Shown here: positions 36,748 to 46,058 of the stretch, piece after piece
Layout of the letters: every line of letters starts with the position of its first letter
How positions within the stretch are numbered: position 1 is the stretch's first letter
NCBI RefSeq assembly: GCF_963668165.1
Contig: NZ_OY764209.1
Location: forward strand, 62,001-126,000
DNA from: Marispirochaeta sp.
Lineage (GTDB): Bacteria; Spirochaetota; Spirochaetia; JC444; Marispirochaetaceae
Direction of reading: 5' to 3'
Length of the DNA stretch: 64,000 bases
The notes under the pieces: generated by a model
Database searches by the model: none
What the model saw: the letters and a program-made list of their open reading frames with translations, nothing else
Told to the model about the DNA's origin: nothing
Made by a program: the position numbers and the translations under genes

Positions 36748-37698
36748 ATGAATACAAGCCCTTTAATTGGAGAATTGAATACAACCCCGTCCCCTGGCCT
36801 GGGATGTGCGGCCTTCGGCGGAACCCATTGGGGTGTCCAGGATGACCGTGACTCAATGGCTGCGCTGGCGACAGCTATTGAAGCGGGAGTACGGCATATA
36901 GATACCGCAGCCGCCTACGGTTCAGGCCGCAGCGAAACACTTATCGGGAACCTGATCAGACGGCGTCCATCAGTTCGGGACGGGCTGCTGATCGCCAGTA
37001 AAGGCGGAATAAAAGGAAGCAAAAAGAACTTTCTCAAGGAGATAGACAACAGCCGGAGGCGGCTTGGATGCGAGGTTATCGACATATATTACATTCACTG
37101 GCCCATGGAAGGGGTAGACCCGATTCCCTCTCTGGAAGCACTGGCGGAAGCCAAAGAAAAGCACACAATACGCTACGTCGGAGTATCAAACTTCACATCC
37201 CGGCAACTGACACTGGCCCATGGGAATCTGCCCCTTGATGCCTGTCAATTCGGCTACAATCTTATCTGGCGGCACCCGGATACCGGGATCATCCCTCTCT
37301 GCGGACAACTTGGAATTGCCCGCATCGCCTACGGAGCCCTGGCCCAGGGTCTCCTGTCAGGTAACTACCAACCCTGGAGTCGGTTTCCCGAGGGTGATGA
37401 TCGGGACCATACCGCGTTTTTTTCCGATGACCATGCCGTAGAACTGACGGCGGGGCTTTCTACCCTCAAAGCGCTGTGTGCACAGTACCATGTGCCTCTC
37501 CGCTCCGCGGCTTTACACTGGATCAGCAGCAGGGAATATCTCGAGGGATCATTAGCAGGGGCCCGTACCGCAGAACAGGCAAAAGAAAACTTTCAGCTTC
37601 AGAGGATTGACTCAGAACTTTTAGACAAACTCCACGTTGCGGGAAAAGAAATTTCCACCTGCTTTGGCAACACTGAGAACTTTTTCCGCATGCAGTAA
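36748..37698 (+). CDS. Aldo/keto reductase
   Basis: 316 residues of the AKR barrel: the catalytic Asp/Tyr region DTAAAYGSGRSE, Lys in ASKGG, His in YIHWPMEG, then GVSNFTSRQL and a C-terminal SLAGARTAEQAKENF that corresponds to the NADPH-binding segment. It reduces an aldehyde or ketone with NAD(P)H; the substrate is unknown. Convergent with the second HD-GYP gene, seven bases between stops. The start ATG lacks a convincing ribosome binding site. Confidence 0.9.
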   Translation: MNTSPLIGELNTTPSPGLGCAAFGGTHWGVQDDRDSMAALATAIEAGVRHIDTAAAYGSGRSETLIGNLIRRRPSVRDGLLIASKGGIKGSKKNFLKEIDNSRRRLGCEVIDIYYIHWPMEGVDPIPSLEALAEAKEKHTIRYVGVSNFTSRQLTLAHGNLPLDACQFGYNLIWRHPDTGIIPLCGQLGIARIAYGALAQGLLSGNYQPWSRFPEGDDRDHTAFFSDDHAVELTAGLSTLKALCAQYHVPLRSAALHWISSREYLEGSLAGARTAEQAKENFQLQRIDSELLDKLHVAGKEISTCFGNTENFFRMQ

Positions 37699-37705
37699 TT
37701 ACAGG

Positions 37706-38941
37706 CTATTCCTTGTCGGCATACTTTTCTGCGATTGTCTGAATTGAGGGGAGAACCTCAAAGAAAATATCAATGAGTTCAGGATCAAACTTTGTTCCGC
37801 TTAAAGAGCGCATCTCTTTAAGAACATCGTCTTCCGACCAGGCTTCTTTATATACCCTTTTGGAACGGAGGGCGTCATACACATCGGCAATCGCGACAAT
37901 ACGTCCGAAAAGAGGAATCTCCTCCCCCTTTCTGCCGACAACCTTTTTTCTTCTCCCTGTCGGTTTCTGGGTTATGATATCTACATGACCCGGATACCCC
38001 GAACCATCCCAGTTCTCGTGATGGGTTAAAACAATTTCTCTGGCAATATCATCAAGCTCGGAATGAGTATCCACAAAAAGCCTTGCTCCGTTCAGGGTAT
38101 GCGTTTTCATGATCTCATACTCTTCATCGTTAAAGCGGGCAGGCTTCTTCAGAATAAGGTCACTTATCGCCACTTTCCCGACATCATGCAGCATGGCCGC
38201 CATACGCAGATTATCCCGGTTGCGCTGGACCTCATCCTCTGGAACCCCATGATTCAGAGCCCATTTCTCATAAATCTCCACGGAAAATCCGGCGACCCGG
38301 TTTACATGAGGACCTGTCTCTTTCGGGTCCCGCAGTTCGGCCATGCTGATCATACGGAGTAAAATCGCTCTTGTCATCTGGGCCCGCTGTAATGCCACCG
38401 TTACATTGGCTGCAAAATGGGTAACAAGAATCTCATCTTCTCTGGTAAAGGGACAGATATCCCCATCAGAACCAATTTTATTAATGAATTGAATGACCCC
38501 GAGCAGATCGTTGTTGTTGGTCTTTAATGGTATGGTCAGCATGGAACATGAACGATATCCCGAAAGCTTGTCGTACTTAAGGTTGTAACCGTAGGGAGAA
38601 TCCTCAGGGAGTTCGTAAACATCGCTGATGTTCAACAGCTCCCCGGTGGCAGCGACATAGCCGGATATGGATTTCTTATCAATCGGAACCTCAAAAAACT
38701 TGTAAATCAGTTTGTTCCCTTTCGGCAGCTTACGCTGCAAACTCGCGTTCTGGGCATAAGAGATCGCGAGTTTGTCCTTCTTTTTTATATAAATCGAGCC
38801 TGCATCTGCCTGTACAACGCTGCGGGCTTCGGTAAGGATCCGCTCAAGAAGGATATCAACATCCTTGATTGTGTTCAGCTCTGAATCAAGGGTTATAACA
38901 TTTAACAGCTTTTCAGCATCAGCGCGGTAATCCCCGCTCAT
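37706..38941 (-). CDS. GAF and HD-GYP domain protein (paralogue)
   Basis: 411 residues. GAF about 20-195 and HD-GYP about 210-405, with HDVGKVA, HHENWDGSGYPG and GRIVAIADVYDAL. It is clearly paralogous to the product of 32504 along its whole length. The frame opens with TTG at 38944 directly followed by ATG; the ATG is used. It likely degrades c-di-GMP in response to a GAF ligand. Confidence 0.92.
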   Translation of the reverse strand: MSGDYRADAEKLLNVITLDSELNTIKDVDILLERILTEARSVVQADAGSIYIKKKDKLAISYAQNASLQRKLPKGNKLIYKFFEVPIDKKSISGYVAATGELLNISDVYELPEDSPYGYNLKYDKLSGYRSCSMLTIPLKTNNNDLLGVIQFINKIGSDGDICPFTREDEILVTHFAANVTVALQRAQMTRAILLRMISMAELRDPKETGPHVNRVAGFSVEIYEKWALNHGVPEDEVQRNRDNLRMAAMLHDVGKVAISDLILKKPARFNDEEYEIMKTHTLNGARLFVDTHSELDDIAREIVLTHHENWDGSGYPGHVDIITQKPTGRRKKVVGRKGEEIPLFGRIVAIADVYDALRSKRVYKEAWSEDDVLKEMRSLSGTKFDPELIDIFFEVLPSIQTIAEKYADKE

Positions 38942-39060
38942 CAAGCAACCATCCTAGGTAAAGTATAGTATCACTACGTTAACACTCTTTAAATATATAC
39001 AGTCATCCGCAGAATGCAACCGTACCTTTCTCATTTTTTATGTAAGCAGCTCTTGAACCT

Positions 39061-39294
39061 TTACGCACTGAGCTTTTGACAGACCGTATCATCTTCCGAC
39101 AGGGACTCGTCTTCGATCAGGTAGCCTGTATCGAGGCACATTTGAAAAAGATCCCGGCTGATTCGGTCCTGCTCAGTTTTTTCTTCATCGCCGTTCAGTT
39201 TTGTTACAAGAACCATAAGCTCGTTTTCCTGTTCTTCATAAATCTGTACATAAGTCACTGTCGAGCCTTCACCTTTTACACGATAGGTTTTCAT
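39061..39294 (-). CDS. Small hypothetical protein
   Basis: 77 residues, acidic, with a charged middle (NGDEEKTEQDRISRDLF). GGAG lies close to the ATG, and the gap around it contains no better frame. No family is recognised. It sits between the HD-GYP gene and the TtcA-like gene on the same strand. Confidence 0.6.
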   Translation of the reverse strand: MKTYRVKGEGSTVTYVQIYEEQENELMVLVTKLNGDEEKTEQDRISRDLFQMCLDTGYLIEDESLSEDDTVCQKLSA

Positions 39295-39366
39295 ATCTCC
39301 TCCTCGTTGTCAGAATACCGCACACAGGGGCGTTCAATTTATTTTCGACAGATTCTGACCCTGCCT

Positions 39367-40203
39367 TTACGAGTTAAAACGGAGGGAGGCCTGGGCCCCC
39401 TCCTGAACCGGAAGATACTCAAGGTTAACCCGGCTCATGGATTCAAACATCTTGTCCTTGACAAACTCACCCCGGGAGGAGAGGACCTCCAGAGCCCTGC
39501 GGGCTTCCAGTCGCTTCGAGGTTTGTCCGTGGGGGCAGCGTGTCGCGTAGGTGGCAAACCCGAAGGCCCTGGCAAAATCTATAATTTCCCGTTCCTTTAT
39601 ATAGCACAAGGGGCGTATTACCCGCTGGGGATACTTATAGTACTTCATTACCGGCATCATGGTGGAGATTTCCCCCTTATAGGCCATATTCATCAGCAGG
39701 GTTTCCAGAATATCATCCTGGTGGTGCCCCAGGGCAATTACGCCAAAATCATTGGCCTCGGCATACCGCAGGAGTTCCATTCTACGCTGCGTGGAGCACC
39801 AGTAGCAGTTAAGGTTCCGTCCCGGTTTGAGCCTTCCTTTGATCGGAACATCCAGAATCTCGTAATCCACTCCCCAGGACCGGATAATCTTTTCCATCCG
39901 CTCATCTGCTGAACAGCCGCTAAAGTCACTGCGGATATGAAGGGCCTTCATATAAAATGGGTGGTCCCAGGACTTTTGTAATCTGGTAAGGAGATACAGC
40001 ATGGAGAGACTGTCCTTTCCGCCGGAAAGGGCAACAAGCAGTCTCTCATTTTTATTCAGCATGGAAAAATGCCGAAAAGCCCGGGCAAGTTTCTTGGCAA
40101 GTTTAGCAGCTATCTGCCGGGCATCCCGGTCACGGGGTTGCGGAATCATGGGCGGCAGGGTAACACAAACGCTCCACATTGTCAGCAGTACCGGGATTGA
40201 CAT
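39367..40203 (-). CDS. TtcA-like tRNA thiolation enzyme (PP-loop ATPase)
   Basis: 278 residues. The PP-loop SGGKDS lies about residue 55-60, followed by GHHQDDILETLLMNM, the family signature. A CxxC pair (NCYWC) and a later Cys (TRCPHG) match the three cysteines that hold the Fe-S cluster in TtcA, which adds sulfur to cytidine 32 of tRNA. The frame continues to 40320, but GGAGG before the ATG at 40203 and the divergent hslO at 40234 decide the start. Related enzymes of other specificity cannot be excluded. Confidence 0.85.
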   Translation of the reverse strand: MSIPVLLTMWSVCVTLPPMIPQPRDRDARQIAAKLAKKLARAFRHFSMLNKNERLLVALSGGKDSLSMLYLLTRLQKSWDHPFYMKALHIRSDFSGCSADERMEKIIRSWGVDYEILDVPIKGRLKPGRNLNCYWCSTQRRMELLRYAEANDFGVIALGHHQDDILETLLMNMAYKGEISTMMPVMKYYKYPQRVIRPLCYIKEREIIDFARAFGFATYATRCPHGQTSKRLEARRALEVLSSRGEFVKDKMFESMSRVNLEYLPVQEGAQASLRFNS

Positions 40204-40233
40204 ACACCTGTCCTCCATCACAGACTTGAATAA

Positions 40234-41205
40234 ATGAAGCATATCGAAATTGAAGACGCATTGATAACTGAACACCTGCGGCGCCTGCCCCAGGACTGTA
40301 TGGACATCTTTCTGCTGCACGCATCGCCCTTAACAGGGAACCTGGATGAAGAATGGGACAACGCAGTTCGGGGAGCATTTCTGAACGCGACAGCACTTAC
40401 CAACCTAATGAGAAGTGCCCATGAATTGGGGATCCTTGAGTCTCTGATACTGGGACAGGCATATATGGGGACGCTGCTTATGACCCGCAGCCTGAAAGGG
40501 GCAGGACGTCTGAATCTGGAGATCGGCTGCGCGGGACCGGTAAGAGGCCTCTCGGTAGAAGCCACCGCCGGCGGTAATGTCCGGGGATACCTGAAGCAGG
40601 TACCAATACCTGTGGAGGCACCTCTGGACAGCTTCGATACATCGCCTTTCTTTGGTCCGGGGATTCTGACAGTACAGCGTTTCGCAGATAACAGCGATGT
40701 ACCTTTTTCCGGCAACATTGACCTGTATTACGGAAATATCGGACAGGATATTGCCCGTTATTATCTGGTCTCCGAACAGACACGGACATCAATATCGGTA
40801 AGTATAAAGTTTGACAGGGAGGGGAGAATAATCGGAGCCGGTGGTCTTTTTATCGAGGCACTTCCCGGGGCTCAGGATGGTTTTCTGAATGAGATTCAGG
40901 GGAGGGTCTCCTCAATCAGATCGATCGGTGAGACAATCGCGGAAGGCACGGCAAATACAGATATCCTCGAATCAGTTTTCGCGGGATACCAGCTCGAACC
41001 GATGGAGCATCGGGATGTAAACTTCTACTGCCCCTGTTCCCGTGAACGCTTTATGAGTTTTATCAGGTCCATGAAAATAAACGACCTTGAAGAAATAGCA
41101 CAGAAAGGACCATTCCCGCTTGTAACCCAATGCCATAACTGCAACAGTGCCTACAGTTTTTCCAGGGAAGAGATTCGGGAGCTGCTGGATTCGCGGAAAA
41201 ATTAA
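40234..41205 (+). CDS. hslO: Redox-regulated chaperone Hsp33
   Basis: 323 residues. An N-terminal Hsp33 core (RGAFLNATALTNLMRSAHELG; LEIGCAGPVRGLSVEA; GNIDLYYGNIGQDIARYYLVSEQ) is followed by the zinc redox switch CPC and CHNC near 270-310, the C-x-C ... C-x2-C pattern of the family. Oxidation releases zinc and unfolds the linker to give holdase activity. Only 30 bases separate its start from the divergent TtcA-like gene. Confidence 0.92.
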   Translation: MKHIEIEDALITEHLRRLPQDCMDIFLLHASPLTGNLDEEWDNAVRGAFLNATALTNLMRSAHELGILESLILGQAYMGTLLMTRSLKGAGRLNLEIGCAGPVRGLSVEATAGGNVRGYLKQVPIPVEAPLDSFDTSPFFGPGILTVQRFADNSDVPFSGNIDLYYGNIGQDIARYYLVSEQTRTSISVSIKFDREGRIIGAGGLFIEALPGAQDGFLNEIQGRVSSIRSIGETIAEGTANTDILESVFAGYQLEPMEHRDVNFYCPCSRERFMSFIRSMKINDLEEIAQKGPFPLVTQCHNCNSAYSFSREEIRELLDSRKN

Positions 41206-41207
41206 AG

Positions 41208-41356
41208 TAGTGTCCACAAGCGTGGGGACAGGATGTATTTCTTTCCGGATATTGCCGTGGAAGATCGAAAAATGATGGCCTTCTTTAAAATATGCCCTTT
41301 ATCTCTATCTCTGCTATGAATTTAAACAGGTTTTATCCCCACGCTTATGGACAGTA
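41208..41356. mobile_element. MITE-like element, 149 bp
   Basis: The ends are a 23-base imperfect inverted repeat: left TAGTGTCCACAAGCGTGGGG (from 41208) and right, read on the other strand from 41356, TACTGTCCATAAGCGTGGGG; 3 mismatches in 23. TA flanks both ends, as expected of a TA-duplicating element (IS630/mariner-like). The 100-bp inside has no reading frame. It starts three bases after the hslO stop. No transposase or second copy is in the window. Confidence 0.65.
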
Positions 41357-41387
41357 AAAAAAATTAACAGGGAAAAAAGAAAAGATC

Positions 41388-42125
41388 TTATTCAGTGTAT
41401 ATCATTTTCCGTGTCATTCCGCCGTCGACAATGAAATTCTGTCCGGTAATAAAACCGGCCTGGTCCGAAGCCAGATACGCCACCATTGCGGCGACATCCC
41501 GGGGGACACCGACCCGGCCAGCCGGATGCTGCCGGTTATCCTGCAGGGTTAATGGCTCCCCGGCAGAGTTAATCCAGCCGGGACTGATGGAATTGACCCG
41601 GACTTCCGGTCCCAGGCTCATGGCCAGGGCATGGGTCAGGGCCGCAAGCCCACCCTTGCTGGCGGAGTAGGCCTCTGTCCCGGGCTCAGACATCAGGGCC
41701 CGGGTTGAACAGATATTGACGATGGAACCCCGGGAAGCCCGCAGCAGGGGCAGACAGCGGCGGCTTAACAGAAAGGGGCCGGTCAGGTTAACCGCAAGCA
41801 CTCGGTTCCACTCTTCCAGACTCAGGTCCGCCGGGTGGGAAGGTTTGTTTACCGCCGCGTTATTGACCAGCAGGGTAAGACCCTTAAAAACCGACTCACA
41901 GCAGGAAACAGTCTTGTCTACCTCCGCTTCCGTGGCAATATCCGCCGTTATAAAATCGACTTTTTTTGAGCCAAACTGCCCGGACAATACCTTCTTTGCC
42001 TTTTCGCCCCTGTCGGAATCGATATCTGCAATCAGCACGCTGTAATCACCGGATTCAAGCAGTATACGGACTGTTTCAAGACCGATTCCCCGTGCCGCTC
42101 CGCTTATAAGAGCTGTCTTTTCCAT
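41388..42125 (-). CDS. SDR-family oxidoreductase
   Basis: 245 residues. Rossmann motif SGAARGIG, NNAA, catalytic Ser in NICSTRA, YSASK (Tyr and Lys), and the C-terminal FITGQNFIVDGG. This is a classical NAD(P)H dehydrogenase, probably for a hydroxy acid or sugar acid given its position as last gene of the TRAP operon, 21 bases after dctM. GGGAGG lies nine bases before the ATG. Confidence 0.9.
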   Translation of the reverse strand: MEKTALISGAARGIGLETVRILLESGDYSVLIADIDSDRGEKAKKVLSGQFGSKKVDFITADIATEAEVDKTVSCCESVFKGLTLLVNNAAVNKPSHPADLSLEEWNRVLAVNLTGPFLLSRRCLPLLRASRGSIVNICSTRALMSEPGTEAYSASKGGLAALTHALAMSLGPEVRVNSISPGWINSAGEPLTLQDNRQHPAGRVGVPRDVAAMVAYLASDQAGFITGQNFIVDGGMTRKMIYTE

Positions 42126-42146
42126 GGGTCTAAACCTCCCGGAAGA

Positions 42147-43493
42147 TTACATTGCCGCGCCGATCATCTTTTCAGGCAGCCATGTAATTATACCAGGGAA
42201 AATGGTACAGAGCAAAAGTGTAAACATGATGATGATTACAAAAGGAATAACACCCTTTATAATATGTGCCATGGTTACACCGGTTTCCGGCGGAGCTGTT
42301 CCTTTCATAACGAAAATGGACATTGCCATCGGAGGTGTCTGAAAAGCCATTTGCAGGTTTATACAGATCATCATTCCTGCCCAGAGCGGGTTGAACCCCA
42401 GCTGCAGGAGAATAGGAGAGAAAATGGGAACAATGATAAAAACGATCCCGATCCACTCAATGAACAAACCAAGAAGAAAGACAATCAGCATAATTACGAG
42501 AAACGACGCCCATCGGCCTCCGGGTACTGAGAGGATTAAATCAGCAACAACATCTCCGGCACCGGCATTCATGAAGATGCCCACAAAGGCATAACAGAGG
42601 GCAGCAATCATTACAACAAAAGCTGAAACCCGCAGGGTCTCCAGTGACGCGTGCTTGATCAGTTGCCAGCTGAATTTACGGTAGGCAACAGCAAGAAGAA
42701 CCGCCGCCGTACATCCCATTGCAGCGGCCTCTGTAGGAGGTGCAATCCCGGAAAAGATGGTTCCTAATACTGCCATAATCAGTAAAACCGGCGGCAGAAG
42801 AGCCTTCATCAACCGTACCAATTTCTCGATAGAAAAGGGGGTAATCTGTTCATCGGGAATAGCAGGCCCCAAAGCCGGATTCAGCTGACAGCGGATGATG
42901 ATGTAAAGAATATAGAGACCCGACAAAATCAAACCGGGAAAAACCGCCCCCATGAACATCTGACCGATGGATAATCCCGCCTGAGGACCATATACAACCA
43001 GCATAATACTTGGAGGAATAAGAATACCCAGGGTTCCTGCCGCGACTATTGCACCTGAGGCTAAAGAGCGGTCATACCCGCGCTCGATCATCGGGCCCAA
43101 GGCTATCAGGGTGAGAATTGTCACAGATGCGGCGATTACTCCAAGACAGGCGGCAAGTACGGTACCGAAAATAATGGTAACAATCAGCAGCCCGCCCCGC
43201 ACCTTTCCCAGGGCCTCATACAAGCTGGTGTAAAGATCCCTGGTAATCCCGGAGTGCTGTAGAACAACCCCCATAAAAGTGAACAGTGGTACCGCCAGAT
43301 ATGGATAATTCAGTGAAAGATCATAAAAACGACTGTAAAGAATATGGAATGTTGTAGTTGGACCGAATACCAGCAAACCGACAAAAAAGGCAACACTGCC
43401 GATAACAAAGGCAATAGGAAAACCGGTTAAAACCAGAGCGAATACTCCGCCAAGCATCAAGAATGCAACTATTTCCGCGCTTAATTCAATCAA
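42147..43493 (-). CDS. dctM: TRAP transporter large permease
   Basis: 448 residues from a TTG start, about twelve helices, with the DctM signatures PSIMLVVYG and PPTEAAAMG. It forms the Na+-driven translocation channel with the Q subunit. The frame opens at 43526, but GAGGTG lies six bases before the TTG at 43493 that overlaps the dctQ stop, the usual arrangement for coupled Q-M genes. Confidence 0.93.
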   Translation of the reverse strand: MIELSAEIVAFLMLGGVFALVLTGFPIAFVIGSVAFFVGLLVFGPTTTFHILYSRFYDLSLNYPYLAVPLFTFMGVVLQHSGITRDLYTSLYEALGKVRGGLLIVTIIFGTVLAACLGVIAASVTILTLIALGPMIERGYDRSLASGAIVAAGTLGILIPPSIMLVVYGPQAGLSIGQMFMGAVFPGLILSGLYILYIIIRCQLNPALGPAIPDEQITPFSIEKLVRLMKALLPPVLLIMAVLGTIFSGIAPPTEAAAMGCTAAVLLAVAYRKFSWQLIKHASLETLRVSAFVVMIAALCYAFVGIFMNAGAGDVVADLILSVPGGRWASFLVIMLIVFLLGLFIEWIGIVFIIVPIFSPILLQLGFNPLWAGMMICINLQMAFQTPPMAMSIFVMKGTAPPETGVTMAHIIKGVIPFVIIIMFTLLLCTIFPGIITWLPEKMIGAAM

Positions 43494-44004
43494 TGGATTC
43501 ACCTCGTATAAGCATGTATACATCACGAATAAGGTTTGCCAGGCCCTGCAGTACCAGTAAAAAAAGACCTAAGGCAAATACTGTTCGGTAAGGTCCTGCA
43601 GGGGGATACCAGAAACTGTTAAACATAACTTCATGTATTCTCCAGGCCTTGATTGCCCATTGGGTAGCAATTACCAGCATTACTGTCATTAAAGGAAAGA
43701 AAAACAGGACAGAACAAATTACATTGATCAGCGCCCGGCCCCGTTCCGAAAACTGGGAATAGATAAGATCGACCCGTGTGTGGGCGTCATGCAAATAGTC
43801 AAACGATGCTCCCAGCAGATAGACAGTTCCACCGGCCATACAGAGTGAGTCATAGGCCCATATTGTTGGAGCATTAAAAAAATGCCGGGATATTGTTTCA
43901 TAGGTACCAATGAGCACAAGCAGAAAGGCGAACCATTTTCCGATGGCGCCCGCTTTTTCACTCAAAAGGTCCACGAACCTCAGCAGCTTACGAATAACGG
44001 ACAT
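43486..44004 (-). CDS. dctQ: TRAP transporter small permease
   Basis: 172 residues, four transmembrane helices, with the DctQ-type sequence around ETISRHFFNAPTIWAYD. GGAGG five bases before the ATG at 44004 makes that start better than the ATG at 44016. It overlaps dctM and lies 67 bases after dctP, with a hairpin in between. Confidence 0.9.
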   Translation of the reverse strand: MSVIRKLLRFVDLLSEKAGAIGKWFAFLLVLIGTYETISRHFFNAPTIWAYDSLCMAGGTVYLLGASFDYLHDAHTRVDLIYSQFSERGRALINVICSVLFFFPLMTVMLVIATQWAIKAWRIHEVMFNSFWYPPAGPYRTVFALGLFLLVLQGLANLIRDVYMLIRGESID

Positions 44005-44027
44005 TGTATCCTCCATTCTGAAAATTG

Positions 44028-44050
44028 TCCCCGGGAGTTTTTCCCGGGGA
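44028..44050 (-). terminator. Hairpin between dctP and dctQ
   Basis: TCCCCGGGA and TCCCGGGGA, 9-bp stem with a five-base loop and a short T run on the minus strand. Its place after dctP suggests partial termination or RNA stabilisation, giving more binding protein than permease. Confidence 0.6.
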
Positions 44051-44071
44051 GTAGAGAACTGCTATTCCAAC

Positions 44072-45145
44072 TTATTTGACTGACGCGTAAGCCTCACCAA
44101 ACTCTTTCATGGAGGTATAAATCTCTTTGAATATTGGAGGCTCATTCTCGGATTTTTCTTCGTAGAAAGCTGCCGCCTCTGCTATGAGAGCGTTAGCAAC
44201 TTCCTCTGGAAGTTTATAGACTTCGTTTCCGGCTTCCTTGAATTTCTCTGCAGCTTTAATGGATTCACTGACAAGGTATTCATGCTGGGCTTGGGTCCAG
44301 TAGGCAACCTCAGCCTTTACAATGCGCTGCAGGTCTGCAGGCAGTTCATTAAAAGCATCCTTGTTAACAAAGAACACCTGAGGATCGCTGGGTGCACGGG
44401 AGGAAGAAAGAATCACATACTTTGCTACCTCATTGAAGTGCATTTCCCAGTTGGACGCCAGGGTTGAATATTCCATGGCATCGATGGTACCGCGTTGCAT
44501 TGCCTCGTATAGATCTCCTCCGGGGATAATAACGGTAGCAGCACCCATACGCTTGAGGATTTCTCCGCCGTCTCCCATACAGCGAGCCTTAAGGCCTTTC
44601 AAATCGGCGATAGTCTCAATCTTGACCTTGGAATGGAAGAATACTTCCTCGGGTAAGGGAGACAAAGCTCCGGGGAAGGTCATTACATTGTAGCTTGCCA
44701 TCATCTTGTTCATAAGGTCCGCACCGCCGGCAAAATTGAACCAGGTACGCAGGGCTTCCCCTGGCAGCGCTCCCGGCCGGGAACTGATAAGACCCGCGGC
44801 GGACCATTTATCCAGATTATACATTGGACATGTGTAGGCCATCTGCAGAACCCCTTCGTGAACTGCATCAAGTTCCTTGTACGCAGGCACAATTGAACCG
44901 CCGACAAAGGGTTTTACTTCAAGGCGCCCACCCGATGCCTCGGTGATTGCCTTGCAGCACATGTCATGATAAAGTTGGGACGGGTCTGTAGCAGGACCGT
45001 GACCGGAAGATTTCCAAACAATCTTCTCTACCGTCTTTGCCGGTGCGTCGCCGGCATCGACGGTTTGTTTTTGCTGGCAGGAAAGCAGGGCGAGACCCGC
45101 TATAAGCAGCACCAGCAGTGCAGTGATTTTTCTGTGTTCCAACAT
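44072..45145 (-). CDS. dctP: TRAP transporter solute-binding lipoprotein
   Basis: 357 residues. Lipoprotein signal with lipobox LALLSC, then a DctP fold: the conserved Arg/Gly region ADLKGLKARCMGDGGEILKRMGA, GGDLYEAMQRGTIDAMEYS and the EVAKYV segment. It captures the ligand in the periplasm and hands it to DctQM. A sugar-acid or keto-acid ligand is possible from the GntR and SDR neighbours; nothing in the sequence names it. GGAGG lies before the ATG. Confidence 0.93.
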   Translation of the reverse strand: MLEHRKITALLVLLIAGLALLSCQQKQTVDAGDAPAKTVEKIVWKSSGHGPATDPSQLYHDMCCKAITEASGGRLEVKPFVGGSIVPAYKELDAVHEGVLQMAYTCPMYNLDKWSAAGLISSRPGALPGEALRTWFNFAGGADLMNKMMASYNVMTFPGALSPLPEEVFFHSKVKIETIADLKGLKARCMGDGGEILKRMGAATVIIPGGDLYEAMQRGTIDAMEYSTLASNWEMHFNEVAKYVILSSSRAPSDPQVFFVNKDAFNELPADLQRIVKAEVAYWTQAQHEYLVSESIKAAEKFKEAGNEVYKLPEEVANALIAEAAAFYEEKSENEPPIFKEIYTSMKEFGEAYASVK

Positions 45146-45176
45146 CTGTAACCTCCTATGATTACCTTTTATGTAA

Positions 45177-45197
45177 AGGCTGCGTAAGATTCAGCCT
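45177..45197 (-). terminator. Hairpin between the MBL and dctP genes
   Basis: AGGCTG/CAGCCT with a nine-base loop, in the 70-base gap. Weak T run, so attenuation or mRNA processing rather than full termination. Confidence 0.35.
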
Positions 45198-45215
45198 CAT
45201 ACCCTGATACTGCTT

Positions 45216-46046
45216 TTATTCAACATAAAGGATCGAACCGGTCCGGTTATGGAAATACCGGCGGTTTGAGGCGCCTAATATCTCCATGGCTTTCGCTCCG
45301 GTGCAGTGGGACACTCCAAGAACCTTAAAGGATTCGTCCGCAAGATAACTGATTGATTTCTCCAGGCTTTCCCGGGATGCCTCAACAAGATGGGTCCCAC
45401 CCAGTACAGCGTATACCGGACGCTGGAAGAGATGCCGTACCGTGTCGATCATGTTTTTCATCCCTGGATGGGAACACCCCAGAAGAACAATGATTCCTTC
45501 CGGGGAATCGACGGCGACAAGGACCTCATCATTAAAAAGGTCAGGTTCGAAGCGGCCATTTTTTCTCAGCAGAAATCGTGAACTTATAAGCTCATCCTGG
45601 TGGGTTCGTGAAAAACCGGTAACCACCCACACTCCATCCAGGATTTCCGTGACCTGTGACTCAACAAAAGCGTAGGAAATACTCTGATCCTGTAAATAGG
45701 CTTCATCGAAATTGTTCCCCAGGAATTCGTAGGAACCGTTATAAAAGGCATATTTCTCATCGAAAAATCCCTGGCCAAGGGTAAGCTTGAATCCGGAATG
45801 AACCTGATTCAGGGAGCGGAGACCGCCGCTGTGATCATAATGCCCGTGACTTACCACCACATGGCTAAGGGCACCCATGTCCAGCTGCAGCTGCTCCGCA
45901 TTCAGGATAAAGTTTTGTGATTGTCCAGTGTCAAACAGAATAGAATGATTATCTTTCTCAATATAAAAACTGAGACCATGCTCATGTTTAAGAGCAAGAT
46001 GCTCTCCTCCGCTGTTTTCAACCAGTGTAGTAATCCGAACCGGCAT
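45216..46046 (-). CDS. Metallo-beta-lactamase-fold hydrolase
   Basis: 276 residues. Motif HGHYDH (SHGHYDHSGGL) binds two metals; GCSHPGMKNM and SHCTG give further His ligands. It resembles the family named after the methanopterin-pathway protein (7,8-dihydropterin-6-methyl... synthase-like), which has many unassigned members. It lies 12 bases after the GntR gene and before the TRAP genes, so it may process the transported compound or an effector. GGAGG precedes the ATG. Confidence 0.87.
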   Translation of the reverse strand: MPVRITTLVENSGGEHLALKHEHGLSFYIEKDNHSILFDTGQSQNFILNAEQLQLDMGALSHVVVSHGHYDHSGGLRSLNQVHSGFKLTLGQGFFDEKYAFYNGSYEFLGNNFDEAYLQDQSISYAFVESQVTEILDGVWVVTGFSRTHQDELISSRFLLRKNGRFEPDLFNDEVLVAVDSPEGIIVLLGCSHPGMKNMIDTVRHLFQRPVYAVLGGTHLVEASRESLEKSISYLADESFKVLGVSHCTGAKAMEILGASNRRYFHNRTGSILYVE

Positions 46047-46058
46047 ATTTCCTCCTGC

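Noticed and set aside
39076..39912. 278-codon plus-strand frame opposite the TtcA-like gene
   Set aside because: Covers the 3' half of a gene with intact PP-loop motifs and the small gene next to it.
44028..44050. Full transcription stop between dctP and dctQ
   Set aside because: The T run is short and dctQ/dctM have no obvious promoter of their own, so complete termination would silence the permease; partial attenuation is more likely.
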